From: Micromonospora sp. WMMD1082
GTDB taxonomy: Bacteria > Actinomycetota > Actinomycetes > Mycobacteriales > Micromonosporaceae
Reading direction: 5' to 3'
NCBI RefSeq assembly: GCF_029626175.1
Contig: NZ_JARUBM010000002.1
Span: 1,550,001 to 1,614,000 of the forward strand
Length of the DNA stretch: 64,000 bases
The translations under genes and the position numbers were made by a program. The notes beneath the pieces are model-generated. The model was not told the DNA's origin, did no database searches, and worked only from the letters and a program-made list of their open reading frames with translations. This document shows positions 16,124 through 25,088 of the stretch, piece by piece; within the stretch, counting starts at the first letter, position 1; every line of letters starts with the position of its first letter.

Positions 16124-17620
16124 TCAGTTCCCTGCCCTTATCAGGGCATTGATCTGGCTGTTGAGATGCCGCACGTGAGTGTCAGCAAGGAACGGCTGCA
16201 AGTGGTGGTGTAGTCGGTTGAGTTTGGAGCCGACCACGCCGGAGCCGCTTTGGCGGGCAGTATCGAGGGCGGCGCTGCCGTAGAGCACGATCTGGTGTAC
16301 GTCGTTACGGTGAACTCCGACCAAGGCGAGGTCTGTCAGGACGGTTCCGCGTCGTCGTGTGGAGAGGCTTTGCGACAGAGCGCCGGACAGCACAGGTTCG
16401 GCCAGGTCTGGGCGCCTCAACTCGACGTAGCAGGCCCCGCGTTCCTCGGCGAGCCGGGAGCCGTCGAAGCGCAACCATCCGCCGTTGTGAACCCGGCCGG
16501 GCAGGCGGTTGACCTCTTCGGCTTGGTCGAGCGCCCGCCGGCATCCGCTGAGGTCGCCGAGGCCCGCGAGAGCCTGCGCCTGCACGGTTCGTGCCCAGTG
16601 CCGGGTCGACAGCGCGCTGTCCCCGTTCTGGGCCAGGCCGGTGGCAACGTCCAGCATCGGTGCGGCGTGCCGGAAGTCGCGCTCGTAGACGCTGATGAAG
16701 GCGTGACGGATCATCGCGCACGCCCAAAGATCGTAGGCAGCGGCTTCTCGGGCGGCGGTCGCTGCCAGCGTGTAGCAGTGCGCGGCCTCGCCGTACGCGT
16801 TCGCGTCAAAGGCGACCTCGCCGGCGAGCTGGAGGAGGTCGGCGGTGACCTGGCAGAGCCTACGATGCACGGGTGTCGTGTGGGAGCGGCGTAGGTTGGC
16901 CGTGAGTGTCGTCAGCTGACGGTTGACCAGCGGTGATACTGCTGCCTTGGACTCGGCTGCGCCGAAGGCCGCCCACAGCTGGGCGTTCAGTCCCTCGTAC
17001 TCGTCAAGGGTCGCTGGGTCTAGTCGCCTGTTCCCGTCGCTGGAGGATTCGATGCGCGCCAAGTCGAGCTGGCTTCCCGGGACGGGCGCGGCCAACAGCG
17101 CACCTGTCAGGCTCAGCAGGCGTAGCAACTGACGGCGGTTCATGTCGCCAGTGTCCGTGATCTCCCTGCCGGTCAGCGACTCGCCAGTATGATCATCATC
17201 AGCGGTGAGCCTCTCGCCAGGGGGCATCTGGTGCACAACGGGATCGGAATGGCGTTGGCCACGGGTGATGTAGAAGCCTAGGTCAGCGTCCCGCGATGCC
17301 TTCAGCACCGCCCGGAACGCCTCCCGGGTTGTGGGCTTGGGCCAGCGGTGTTCTCCTCGCTCAAGCTTCCCGACGTGGTTGGCGTCCATGCTGGTTCTCG
17401 TGCCGTAGGTGTCCCACAGGTAGTTGTTGACCGCCTCGGCGACCTCCTGCCGGGACATCCGTCGGCCTGAACCGCTCGGGGATAGAAGCCGGCGGCGGGC
17501 GTCGCTGAGCAGCGTGTTGGGGCCATCTGCCGCACCTGACTTCGGTGCCAACCCATCACCGCCCGTCGAAGCTCGCTGGTAGCCCTCTCGGGCGGCCCTG
17601 TAAGAACACTGCCACCTCAT
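16124..17620 (-). CDS. XRE-type regulator with C-terminal TPR-like region
   Basis: The N-terminal part contains MSRQEVAEAVNNYLWDTYGT and DANHVGKLERGEHRWPKPTT. This is the helix-turn-helix region of a large actinobacterial regulator family that usually begins near PNTLLSDARRRLL. A short hydrophobic segment LLRLLSLTGALLAAPVPG follows, then about 250 residues of paired helices typical of TPR-like sensors (for example YGEAAHCYTLAATAAREAAA). It should bind DNA and sense a partner or ligand through the TPR-like part. The start is uncertain: an ATG at 17620 is used here, the frame is open to 17701, and the family N-terminus would fit a TTG at 17551. It is followed by the RyR-like gene. Confidence 0.75.
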   Translation of the reverse strand: MRWQCSYRAAREGYQRASTGGDGLAPKSGAADGPNTLLSDARRRLLSPSGSGRRMSRQEVAEAVNNYLWDTYGTRTSMDANHVGKLERGEHRWPKPTTREAFRAVLKASRDADLGFYITRGQRHSDPVVHQMPPGERLTADDDHTGESLTGREITDTGDMNRRQLLRLLSLTGALLAAPVPGSQLDLARIESSSDGNRRLDPATLDEYEGLNAQLWAAFGAAESKAAVSPLVNRQLTTLTANLRRSHTTPVHRRLCQVTADLLQLAGEVAFDANAYGEAAHCYTLAATAAREAAAYDLWACAMIRHAFISVYERDFRHAAPMLDVATGLAQNGDSALSTRHWARTVQAQALAGLGDLSGCRRALDQAEEVNRLPGRVHNGGWLRFDGSRLAEERGACYVELRRPDLAEPVLSGALSQSLSTRRRGTVLTDLALVGVHRNDVHQIVLYGSAALDTARQSGSGVVGSKLNRLHHHLQPFLADTHVRHLNSQINALIRAGN

Positions 17621-17701
17621 CCCTGGTCTGCTGGACCTCGGCGTCCGTTTGCCGAACGAGGCGACCCGACGGTCCGGTTTGCCGGAATGCCACGCCAGCA
17701 T

Positions 17702-17922
17702 GCCAGCGTAGGCACCTGATCACAAGACACATCGTCCTATGGAACGTAGTCCAACCAGTAACGCCGATGGCCGAGGGGACCTCCGGACCGGCCTCTCACA
17801 CGTAGAAGGCATATCGCGATTCCGGCTGGAAGGTCTCGCAGGATCGCGCCAACCTCCTTAGCGCACCGGGAGGGCGACTGGGATCCTTTCGGCAGTCCGG
17901 GCAGAGTTCCAGTTCATCCTGC
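17702..17922. other. Intergenic stretch, nothing recognised
   Basis: About 220 bp. A short minus-strand frame ending SRYAFYV has a protein-like tail but no start or domain. No hairpin or repeat was noticed. Confidence 0.4.
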
Positions 17923-18272
17923 TCAACAGCAGGACCTCACGGAGGAGTTCTCCGGGTGGCTGACTCGCCGATGTGGTCGGTGCTCTAGGCGGACGCCAGT
18001 CGACGCGGCCAGGTTGACTAGGTCATGCTTGTAGCCGTTGAGGGCGTCCTGGAACCGGGAAAGTTCCTCGGGGAAGAATCGACTGCTTGTGTACGACGCC
18101 GGCGGGGCGGGCGCTGCATGGTCTGCGTGTACCGCTCGATAACGTGAGCGACCAGGCGGGCGGCCTCGCCGGTGGGAGGGTCGGGCCACTTCCCGTCCCA
18201 GGTCAACGGATTGCCCCGCAGCATGAACGCGTCGCTGTTCTCGGCGAACGCTTGCGCGACGCTGGTCCGCAT
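17923..18272 (-). pseudogene. Frameshifted small gene of unknown function
   Basis: The N-terminal part from ATG 18272 reads MRTSVAQAFAENSDAFMLRG and GEAARLVAHVIERYTQTM. It then turns into Arg-rich sequence. In the next frame, from about 18110, protein-like sequence continues: SSRFFPEELSRFQDALNGYK and HDLVNLAASTGVRLEHR, ending at 17923. Together they make one plausible protein of about 115 residues broken by a single frameshift. The family was not recognised. A sequencing error would look the same. Confidence 0.5.
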
Positions 18273-18427
18273 GGCGGAATTCTCGCCATGGGGGCGGTAG
18301 AGTTGTTCAACCGACGGCAGTGAGTCATCGAAACATTTAAGCTAGTCGAGTAGTCTGCTTTGTGTTGTCGATCTATCCAGCACGGCCTGCCGTGTGGTGC
18401 GGACGGACGAGCGGGGCGGTTCTGACC

Positions 18428-20464
18428 CTAGATGTCGTCTTCGCCTTCCTCCCTCAAGAGCCATCCCGTCACCTCAACCAAGAATTCGTACTCGCTCGGC
18501 TTGACTGTGTATGTGTGGAAATTCTGATTCCGAATTCTGTTCAGTTCGTTCATCCAGCTGGATCTGGACCGCCAGCTTGCTTTCGGGCGCCCTTCGCCGG
18601 GAAGCGTGTATCGCTTGGCGAAGAGCTCCAGCCATAAATCTTGGCTTTGCGTCATGATAGTGCAGTAATCAATGATATGGAGGCAGTCCCATGGCCCAAC
18701 CTGCTTGTCAGGCGGAAGGTCGACATTCTTCTGAGCCGCCATGGTCATTGAGGATTCGCGGACTTTGCGTGGCACGCCTAGGGCAAACCAATTTATCTTT
18801 CCAAATTTCTCCTGCAACTTGCGTTTTATGTCTTCATTTAAGAACGTTTCGATTTCGCGTATCATCTTAAATGATTCCGTATTAAAAGTCTTAGCCTCGT
18901 CCTCAAGGAACGCACTCAGGCCGGGCGGGTCGAAGTCCGGGTGCCTTTTCTGTATAGCCCGCTGGAGCCGTCGCCAGTACCTGGTGGTACCACCGGAACC
19001 GTACATTCGCCGATACTCTGCCGCTTGCTCGACCCCCAGTGACTCCACGTATTCAACGATCGCATCAAGATATGCGCTCGACTGACGGTACACATCTTCG
19101 GCTGGGGTGATGCGAGGATCAATCGCGCCTTGCAGGATTAAGTGGTCGACAATATCGCTGAAAATCTTCAACAAAGACTCGATGCCTGGGTTGATGAAGA
19201 CAAATCCGCCTTCAGCGCCGCCCAGCGTCCACTGCGCAAATAGCTTATCCCGAAGATGCCGGAAGCATCTTTCAAGGAATGGGACAAGTAACGCGAACGT
19301 CGCGTCGTTTGTGCCCATGTAGAACGTGCCACTGTCTTTGACGCTCGACTTGTTGAAGGACCCGACAAAACTACCGCGGGTTAGGCCATTACTGATCGCC
19401 TCAATTGTCAGACAGCGGATGGGCGACCGAGTATTCTCGCCTATTATGACCCTGCCGTAGAGGGGAGATGACTTGGACTCGCCAAGATGCTGGGCAACGC
19501 GAAGTTTGAGCGCCCTGCTCCTTTGGCGAAGGTCGTCTGAATCCCATAGCAGGTCGGCGTTTAGAGTATTGCGCAAGTTCTTAGGAACCGCCTGCTGGTT
19601 CTCATTAATTTGCATAAAAAGCCGGATCTGTTCCGACCTCGGCAAGTTCACAAAAGCCACGACTGGGATCAGTTCCGATACCGCTCGATCAGAGTTGGCA
19701 TATCCGTACAGTCTGTGCTGACCGTCGATCACAAAAGCTGAACGATACGTCTGTGGTAGGTGCAGGACACCCATCACAGGCCCATCCCCTGCCTTCGTAG
19801 CCGGATCAAACCTCGGGGATCTCCCTGTCTCCATATTCAAGATTATTGAATTCGGGAAAAACCCTCCGGCGTCAACGAACCTAGACACATCCTGAAGCCT
19901 TGAACGTCTTATCAACCGCTGATAGGTGGGCATTAGATCGCTGTTGGCCCTATTCCGATGCAGTACATAGGCGATCTTTAACAGTCGGTCAGGCTCGATT
20001 GCGAAAAAGTAGTATGTAATCCCGCCCATCTTTCCTCGCAGGGCATGAACCTCCGAGTCTAAACCTTGTATACGCTGCCCCGCGAACAGGTTGCCCAATA
20101 GCTGGAATCGGGCCGCTTTGCCGAGATGCTCCGCCAAAGACAGGAAGTAGCTAATCGCCTCTTCGTCCATGTGTATGATGTCGGCGTCTTCGAGAGACGA
20201 TTGCGCGTTAGGCATCAAGGCAATGTTCTTAGTAGCGAGAATAATTTTTGCTTTTCTTCCGGGAAAAATTCGTCGCAGTGCCCGAAGGGTTTCGACTCGA
20301 ACGTCGCGAAGGGCGTGTATCTCAGCCCTCAGTTGGGATGACCGGACTTCTCTGGCAGAAACACATTGTACGACCAGCACCGTTTCGTCATCGGCAGCAA
20401 GAATCGAAAATCGGGCCTCTCCGCGTTGATCTAGATCAATGCAGAACTCTTCACCGACGTTCAT
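18428..20464 (-). CDS. DGQHR-domain (DndB-like) protein with C-terminal HEPN-like motif
   Basis: A 678-residue protein. Around residues 245-256 it has FVIDGQHRLYGYA, the DGQHR signature shared with DndB and DpdB, ParB-like proteins of DNA-modification systems. VVAFVNLPRSEQIRLFMQIN and NENQQAVPKNLRNTLNADLL follow, also typical of this group. The N-terminal 90 residues (ARFSILAADDETVLVVQCVS) look like a PD-(D/E)xK-type core with the catalytic residues replaced. The last 40 residues contain RIRNQNFHTYT, an R-x4-H pattern (R645, H650) like the HEPN RNase site. The ATG at 20464 is chosen because it overlaps the stop of the regulator upstream (ATGA); an ATG at 20479 is also in frame. Low GC for the region suggests horizontal origin. 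A defence or modification-sensing role is inference. Confidence 0.78.
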   Translation of the reverse strand: MNVGEEFCIDLDQRGEARFSILAADDETVLVVQCVSAREVRSSQLRAEIHALRDVRVETLRALRRIFPGRKAKIILATKNIALMPNAQSSLEDADIIHMDEEAISYFLSLAEHLGKAARFQLLGNLFAGQRIQGLDSEVHALRGKMGGITYYFFAIEPDRLLKIAYVLHRNRANSDLMPTYQRLIRRSRLQDVSRFVDAGGFFPNSIILNMETGRSPRFDPATKAGDGPVMGVLHLPQTYRSAFVIDGQHRLYGYANSDRAVSELIPVVAFVNLPRSEQIRLFMQINENQQAVPKNLRNTLNADLLWDSDDLRQRSRALKLRVAQHLGESKSSPLYGRVIIGENTRSPIRCLTIEAISNGLTRGSFVGSFNKSSVKDSGTFYMGTNDATFALLVPFLERCFRHLRDKLFAQWTLGGAEGGFVFINPGIESLLKIFSDIVDHLILQGAIDPRITPAEDVYRQSSAYLDAIVEYVESLGVEQAAEYRRMYGSGGTTRYWRRLQRAIQKRHPDFDPPGLSAFLEDEAKTFNTESFKMIREIETFLNEDIKRKLQEKFGKINWFALGVPRKVRESSMTMAAQKNVDLPPDKQVGPWDCLHIIDYCTIMTQSQDLWLELFAKRYTLPGEGRPKASWRSRSSWMNELNRIRNQNFHTYTVKPSEYEFLVEVTGWLLREEGEDDI

Positions 20465-21303
20465 GGTGCCAAATTGCAAGCGAGCAAAAGTTGCCCATAC
20501 CCGGTCGCGGAAGGCAACACTGTCCGGCTTAAGCAGTTGGCAGCCTCGTCCGGGTCGGTGAGGACGAAGTCGCTGGTGATGGTGTCGACCGCGACGACCA
20601 CTGGATCGCTTGGGTCGGGGTATCGGTAGCTGAAGTACGACGACCGGGGTACCGCGTTGCCAGCGATTCGCGCCGTCAGCCGCAGTACTTGAATGGTGGT
20701 CTTCTGCTTCTCGTGACCGACGTAGATCAGGTGGTCAAGCTGTGCGCGGACGACCTCCGGCGGTGCGGCGTGCCGGCGGATTGCGAGCTCATCGATGATC
20801 ACTTCGTAGGTGGGTCCGCCGGGCCTGTCAAGGACCCGTTGCCGGGCAGCTCGGGCTTCCAGTGCTCGCTCCACCGTGAATCTCCGGGGGTAGGCAGCAC
20901 GATCTGCCACCGCGCGGACCTCGGTGTACGCCGGGATCTGCAACAGGCCCGGCAGCAGGGTGATGTGGTACTCGGCGATGTGCTCAGCACCGGCTTCCAG
21001 GTCCGCGTAGAGGGCCTGGCGTGGTCCCATCTCGACGCGGAACTTCTCCCACCAGCCGTTCTCCTGGGACTCCCGAGCAATAGCCATGATCTCTGCCCAC
21101 CGCTGCTCGTCAACCCGAAAGTGGTCGAGGATTCGCATGATCTCGTCTTGATCTGGTCGGACTCTCGCGTTTTCCAAACGGCTCAGTTTCTGCTTGGCGA
21201 TTCTTGTCTCTTTGCAGAGCCGCTCGGCGGAGTAGCCGTGTTCCTCTCGTAGTCGCACGAGTTCGGTAGCGAGCCGGCGGCGACGGACATATGGACTGAT
21301 CAC
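20461..21303 (-). CDS. XRE regulator with DUF5753 (Scr1-type)
   Basis: This 280-residue protein begins ISPYVRRRRLATELVRLREE. A helix-turn-helix follows (YSAERLCKETRIAKQKLSRL, ENARVRPDQDEIMRIL). From about residue 90 comes the DUF5753 ligand or partner domain, with YADLEAGAEHIAEYHITLLP, GLLQIPAYTEVRA and a late DITSDF-like strand (VDTITSDFVLTDP). Such regulators usually pair with DUF397 proteins. Here the translationally coupled neighbour is instead the DGQHR-HEPN gene, which overlaps it by four bases, so it probably controls that gene and itself. The lanthipeptide operon diverges 512 bp away and could also be a target. Confidence 0.88.
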   Translation of the reverse strand: MISPYVRRRRLATELVRLREEHGYSAERLCKETRIAKQKLSRLENARVRPDQDEIMRILDHFRVDEQRWAEIMAIARESQENGWWEKFRVEMGPRQALYADLEAGAEHIAEYHITLLPGLLQIPAYTEVRAVADRAAYPRRFTVERALEARAARQRVLDRPGGPTYEVIIDELAIRRHAAPPEVVRAQLDHLIYVGHEKQKTTIQVLRLTARIAGNAVPRSSYFSYRYPDPSDPVVVAVDTITSDFVLTDPDEAANCLSRTVLPSATGYGQLLLACNLAP

Positions 21304-21815
21304 CGATACCTCCGGCGAGAGACGCGAACAGCCCGGCGATCCACCCTGGACCCCGGTGACGAGAGCCTAATGCTTGTTCTGCCGATCACTGCCAGCGCCG
21401 ATCTGCTTTCCGTATAGAAACCCCTGGTCAACCGTGCGGCGACCGGTAGGTCTCCCCCCAACTTTCCCCATTGGTCGGTGTTCCGGGGGCTGCGCAAGAA
21501 CCGCGATCGTGGAAGCACAACAAGCGATGTGTATACGGCTTGAAGTGGGGTCACGTGGCGACAGTTTCGCGGCGGACCCCCACGTCCGAGGTGCGGGAGG
21601 AGCGGCATGGACGCCACGAGCGCTGATCGCCATCCGGCATAACTGGGGCTCCTGCCCGCTGTCGCTGCCAGGGAGGGCGTGGCGGCGGGCAGGCCGAACG
21701 TCGCGAGTTCTCTTGGGGCTTCGTTCCAGGAAGGCGGATCGATCCGCCAGCCAACGTGCCGGTAGCTGCGGGGGCTACCTGCCCACCCATCATCCCAGTC
21801 CCATTGGAGGTTGCC
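21304..21815. promoter_or_regulatory. Divergent control region with palindrome at 21733-21748
   Basis: These 512 bp separate the XRE-DUF5753 gene from the lanthipeptide precursor. GGCGGATCGATCCGCC is a perfect 16-bp palindrome 67 bp before the precursor start, a fair operator candidate. A small hairpin GGTAGC/GCTACC follows near 21761. GGAGG at 21806-21810 is the precursor ribosome site. No gene was seen; open frames here are shadows. Confidence 0.45.
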
Positions 21816-21950
21816 ATGAACAGCCTGCTCGCCGTCAGCAACGACCCGTTCGAGCTCGACGTGCAGATCGTCACGGAGGGTCCGGTCGCCGCCGCCCTGC
21901 TGGCCGACACGGACGACGGCTGCGACACCGTGAAGGGCAGCGACTGCTGA
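21816..21950 (+). CDS. FxLD-family lanthipeptide precursor
   Basis: A 44-residue peptide that matches the FxLD precursor type. The leader carries PFELDVQIVTEGPVAAALL, with the F-x-L-D box recognised by LanB. The C-terminal core is about DTDDGCDTVKGSDC, which offers two Cys, Ser and Thr for (methyl)lanthionine rings and several Asp. Related clusters with a PCMT-type enzyme convert a core Asp to isoaspartate through methylation; the D in CDTVKGSDC is a candidate by position. The ATG at 21816 is fixed by GGAGG five bases upstream and by the conserved length; a longer frame from 21756 has no such support. It is followed by a strong hairpin and then lanB, lanC and the methyltransferase gene. Confidence 0.85.
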   Translation: MNSLLAVSNDPFELDVQIVTEGPVAAALLADTDDGCDTVKGSDC

Positions 21951-21962
21951 CCGAACACCCCC

Positions 21963-22005
21963 GCTGGTTCCGGCAGGCGATCCCCCGATGCCTGCCGGAA
22001 CCAGC
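21963..22005 (+). terminator. 16-bp stem-loop between precursor and lanB
   Basis: GCTGGTTCCGGCAGGC pairs perfectly with GCCTGCCGGAACCAGC across an 11-base loop, 12 bp past the precursor stop. Such elements between a RiPP precursor and its enzymes usually give partial termination or 3'-end protection, so that precursor mRNA exceeds enzyme mRNA. That role is inferred. Confidence 0.75.
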
Positions 22006-22061
22006 ACCCCCATCCAGCCATGTCCCTGGAGGAGCGCCTCGTGACGGAAGGAGGACGACTC

Positions 22062-23570
22062 ATGTTTCGGTCGGTCGATGCCGCGACGATCCGCATTGCC
22101 GCTCACTCATGGCCCGACGGCCCAGCGCCTTGGCCGGAGCGGAGCGACGCCTCCGGTATCGCGAACTGGTTGCAAGCGACGTGGCGGAAGGTCGGCCTGG
22201 CCGAGGCTATCTGGGCCGCCAGCCCCGAGTTCGCTGCTCGCGTAGAAGCGGTCCTCGCCACCGGGAGCGCTACTCCGGACCGAGGGTGGCGGATGGCGCT
22301 GGCGCTGGCGCGGTACCTGGTCCGTGCGCAGCGGCGTGCGACGCCCTTCGGGTTGTTCTCGGGGGTGGCGACCCTGCGGTTCGACACGGTGGCTGCGGTG
22401 GTGCCGGCAGGGCGGCCCGCGATCCGGGTACGGCCGGACGCGAGTTGGCTCGCGTCCCTGATTGCGCGCCTGGAAGCTGAGCCCAACGTGCGCCGCCGTC
22501 TGCCCGTGCAGGCGAACAACCTGGCGCCGGTGACCGGGCCTCGGATCGTCGTGGCGCGCCGACCGCATGCCTCTGCACGTGCGGAGTCGACCTCGGTCAG
22601 GAACACCAAAGCGGTACGGCTGGCGCTTTCGCTCGCCCATTCCCCGTTGCCGTGGGCTGAGCTGGTCGACACGGTCGCTGCTGCGTTTCCAGGCTTCCCA
22701 CGCGGGTCCGCTGACGCGATGGTTGCCGGCCTGGTGGACCACGGCGTGTTGATCTCCGCTCTCCGACCACCATCGACGTGCACAGACTCGATCAGGCATG
22801 TCCTGGACACCATCGATGCGATGTTCGACGGTGCTCCTGAGGGACAGCGAGCCCTTCGGGCCGAACTGCGCTCGCTGCATGGTCGTCTCGGTGGTATCAG
22901 CGCGGGGAGCACGACGTACCTTCGTGGGCTCGCCGACGATATGCGCAGCGTGGCACCGGCCACCCAGCCGCTCGCGGTGGACCTTCAGCTCGCGGATCAG
23001 GTCGCCCTGCCGGAGCAGCTCGCCGCCGAGATCGCCGCTTCGGTGGAGGTGTTACGACGGCTGACGCCGGATCCGGCGGGGCGGCCCGAGTGGTGTGCGT
23101 ACCGTGCCCGGTTCGTCGACCGTTACGGGATGACGGCTGTGGTGCCGCTCGCTCGGCTGGTAGATCCGCTCGTCGGGTTGGGCTTCCCAGCACACTTCGC
23201 CACTGTGGCCGATGCGCCGGTGGCTCTGCTGTCCGACCGTGACAAGCGTCTGCTCGCGATGGCTCAGCAGGCGGTGATCGATGGTGCTCGTGAGGTGGTT
23301 CTCGATGACGCGGCCGTCGAATGGCTCGCCGGCACTGGCCGGGTCACCGGGCCTGTCAGCCCTCACGTCGACGTTTCGGCAGAGGTCCGCGCGGTCTCGC
23401 TGGAGGCGCTGACACAGGGACGGTTCACTGTCGCGCTGACCGGCATGGGCCGCTCGGCGATGGCGACGAGCGGGCGCTTCCTCGACAGGCTGCCCTACGC
23501 CGACCGGGAGTTGATGTGCCGGGAGTTCGCCCGCCTTCCGGTCGCGGTGGCCGGGGCCATGCCGGCGTAA
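22062..23570 (+). CDS. lanB: Class I lanthipeptide dehydratase LanB, N-terminal part before a premature stop
   Basis: MFRSVDAATIRIAAHS starts the usual LanB glutamylation domain. RYLVRAQRRATPFGLFSGVA is the family hallmark, and LRAELRSLHGRLGGISAGST follows mid-domain. The enzyme uses glutamyl-tRNA to activate Ser/Thr of the precursor. At codon 503 an in-frame TAA (23568-23570) ends the frame. The same frame then continues without another stop to 25088 (LSFPPRKLHSQNVLNS and on), exactly where a full-length LanB of about 1008 residues would go on. One change from CAA (Gln) to TAA would explain it. The start at 22062 is supported by AAGGAGG seven bases upstream and the conserved N-terminus; an earlier ATG at 22020 is less likely. 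Without readthrough the product lacks the elimination domain. Confidence 0.85.
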   Translation: MFRSVDAATIRIAAHSWPDGPAPWPERSDASGIANWLQATWRKVGLAEAIWAASPEFAARVEAVLATGSATPDRGWRMALALARYLVRAQRRATPFGLFSGVATLRFDTVAAVVPAGRPAIRVRPDASWLASLIARLEAEPNVRRRLPVQANNLAPVTGPRIVVARRPHASARAESTSVRNTKAVRLALSLAHSPLPWAELVDTVAAAFPGFPRGSADAMVAGLVDHGVLISALRPPSTCTDSIRHVLDTIDAMFDGAPEGQRALRAELRSLHGRLGGISAGSTTYLRGLADDMRSVAPATQPLAVDLQLADQVALPEQLAAEIAASVEVLRRLTPDPAGRPEWCAYRARFVDRYGMTAVVPLARLVDPLVGLGFPAHFATVADAPVALLSDRDKRLLAMAQQAVIDGAREVVLDDAAVEWLAGTGRVTGPVSPHVDVSAEVRAVSLEALTQGRFTVALTGMGRSAMATSGRFLDRLPYADRELMCREFARLPVAVAGAMPA

Positions 23571-23606
23571 CTGAGCTTCCCGCCGCGCAAGCTACACAGC
23601 CAGAAC

Positions 23607-25088
23607 GTGCTCAACTCCCGGCAGGTACTGCCGTGGCTGGTCAGCCTGGCCGAGCACCGGCCCGTGGCCGAGAACGTGATTGGCCTCGACGACCTCGGTG
23701 TGACCGCCGGCCGGGATCGGCTGGTGCTGGTGTCGATGTCGCGGCGGCGGGTGGTGGAGCCGACAGTGGGGCACGCGGCTGCCGTACACACGATGCCGTT
23801 GCTCGGCCGGTTTCTCCTGGAGTTGCCGCGAGCCACGGATGCCCGGCTGAAACCGTTCGACTGGGGTGCGGCTTCATGCTTGCCGTTTCGACCCGCGCTG
23901 AGGTACGACCGTGTCCTCCTGGTGGCGGCCCGGTGGCGCGTCGATCCGACGTCCCTGCCCGGTGCGGACGCCGGCGATGGCGAATGGTTGTCGGCCTGGG
24001 AGGCGCTGCGGACGAGGCTGCGGCTGCCGGCATGGGTGCAGGTCGGCAACGGTGACCAGCGGCTTCGGCTCAACCTCGATCAGTCCATGGATCGTGCCCT
24101 GCTGCGTGCCCACCTGGACGCCAGCGCCGGACCGGTAACCGTGGTGGACGCGGCGAGCCCGGAGGATTTCGGTTGGCTCTCCGGCCGCGCCCACGAGATC
24201 GTCGTGCCAGTCGCCTCGACGGTTGCACCCGCTGCCGCGCCGGCTGCGGGCGCACGAGGCGCATGGCCTTCGCCCGTTCCCCCCGAGCCGGTCATACCGG
24301 GTGCCACTGGCCTGCTGTCCGCTTCGGTAGCCGTCGATCCTTCGACGATGGAGCTGGTCTTGACGCGAGGGCTGCCCGCGCTGCTCGCCGACTGGCCCGA
24401 GCCGCCGCTGTGGTGGTTCGTGCGTATCCAACGCCCCACCCCGCATCTTCGACTACGACTGCACACCGATGACTACGGCGACGCGGCGGTACGGGTCGGG
24501 CGGTGGGTCGCCGGGCTCCGACAGCAGCGCCTTGCCGGCGATTGGAGCCTGGACACCTACCATCCCGAGTCCGGTCGGTACGGCTGTGGCACCGTGCTGG
24601 CAGCGGCCGAGGAACTCTTCGCCGCCGACTCCACCGCAGCCCTGGCGCAGCTGGTTGCGCAGCCCGCGTCTGGGATCGATCGGCAGGCACTGACCGCCCT
24701 GAGCATGGTCGACCTGGCCGTCTCGATGCTCGGCAGCCGCACCAACGGATGCGAGTGGCTGGTGGCGCGCCCCGAGCAGACCGGGCAGGCACCGGTCCAG
24801 CGAGACGTGCTGCGTCAAGCAGTCACCCTCAACCCGGGCGAACTTCCGGAGCCCATCCAGCATGCGTGGCAGGAACGCTCCACGGCCGCAACCCGGTACG
24901 CCGCCGAACTGTCCGCCGTCGCCGGCCCGCTCACCCCCGCCTCGGTGCTCGCGTCGCTGATACACCTGCACGTCGTTCGCGCTCTCGGCCCGGACGAAGA
25001 CGCCGAACAGCTCACGTATCGGTTAGCCCGCCATGTCGCGCTGGCGGCGGTGCGCCGCCGGGTGCGCGCCGAAGGAGCGTCCCGATGA
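23607..25088 (+). CDS. LanB C-terminal part, in frame with the interrupted N-terminal part
   Basis: About 493 residues if read from the GTG at 23607. They correspond to the C-terminal portion of one LanB: RQVLPWLVSLAEHRPVAENV, LDDLGVTAGRDRLVLVSMSR and RVVEPTVGHAAAVHTMPLLG, then the SpaB_C region (WWFVRIQRPTPHLRLRLHTD, RLAGDWSLDTYHPESGRYGC). This part releases glutamate from the activated residues to form Dha/Dhb. No ribosome site precedes the GTG, so separate translation is doubtful. The TAA at 23568 is the only stop separating the two halves. The end overlaps the lanC start by four bases (ATGA). Coding quality is otherwise intact, which argues for a recent mutation or a base-call error. Confidence 0.85.
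   Translation: MLNSRQVLPWLVSLAEHRPVAENVIGLDDLGVTAGRDRLVLVSMSRRRVVEPTVGHAAAVHTMPLLGRFLLELPRATDARLKPFDWGAASCLPFRPALRYDRVLLVAARWRVDPTSLPGADAGDGEWLSAWEALRTRLRLPAWVQVGNGDQRLRLNLDQSMDRALLRAHLDASAGPVTVVDAASPEDFGWLSGRAHEIVVPVASTVAPAAAPAAGARGAWPSPVPPEPVIPGATGLLSASVAVDPSTMELVLTRGLPALLADWPEPPLWWFVRIQRPTPHLRLRLHTDDYGDAAVRVGRWVAGLRQQRLAGDWSLDTYHPESGRYGCGTVLAAAEELFAADSTAALAQLVAQPASGIDRQALTALSMVDLAVSMLGSRTNGCEWLVARPEQTGQAPVQRDVLRQAVTLNPGELPEPIQHAWQERSTAATRYAAELSAVAGPLTPASVLASLIHLHVVRALGPDEDAEQLTYRLARHVALAAVRRRVRAEGASR

Noticed and set aside
23495..24073. Minus-strand frame opposite the LanB stop, possible alternative gene
   Set aside because: The plus strand on both sides reads as LanB; the antisense frame has no protein-like features.
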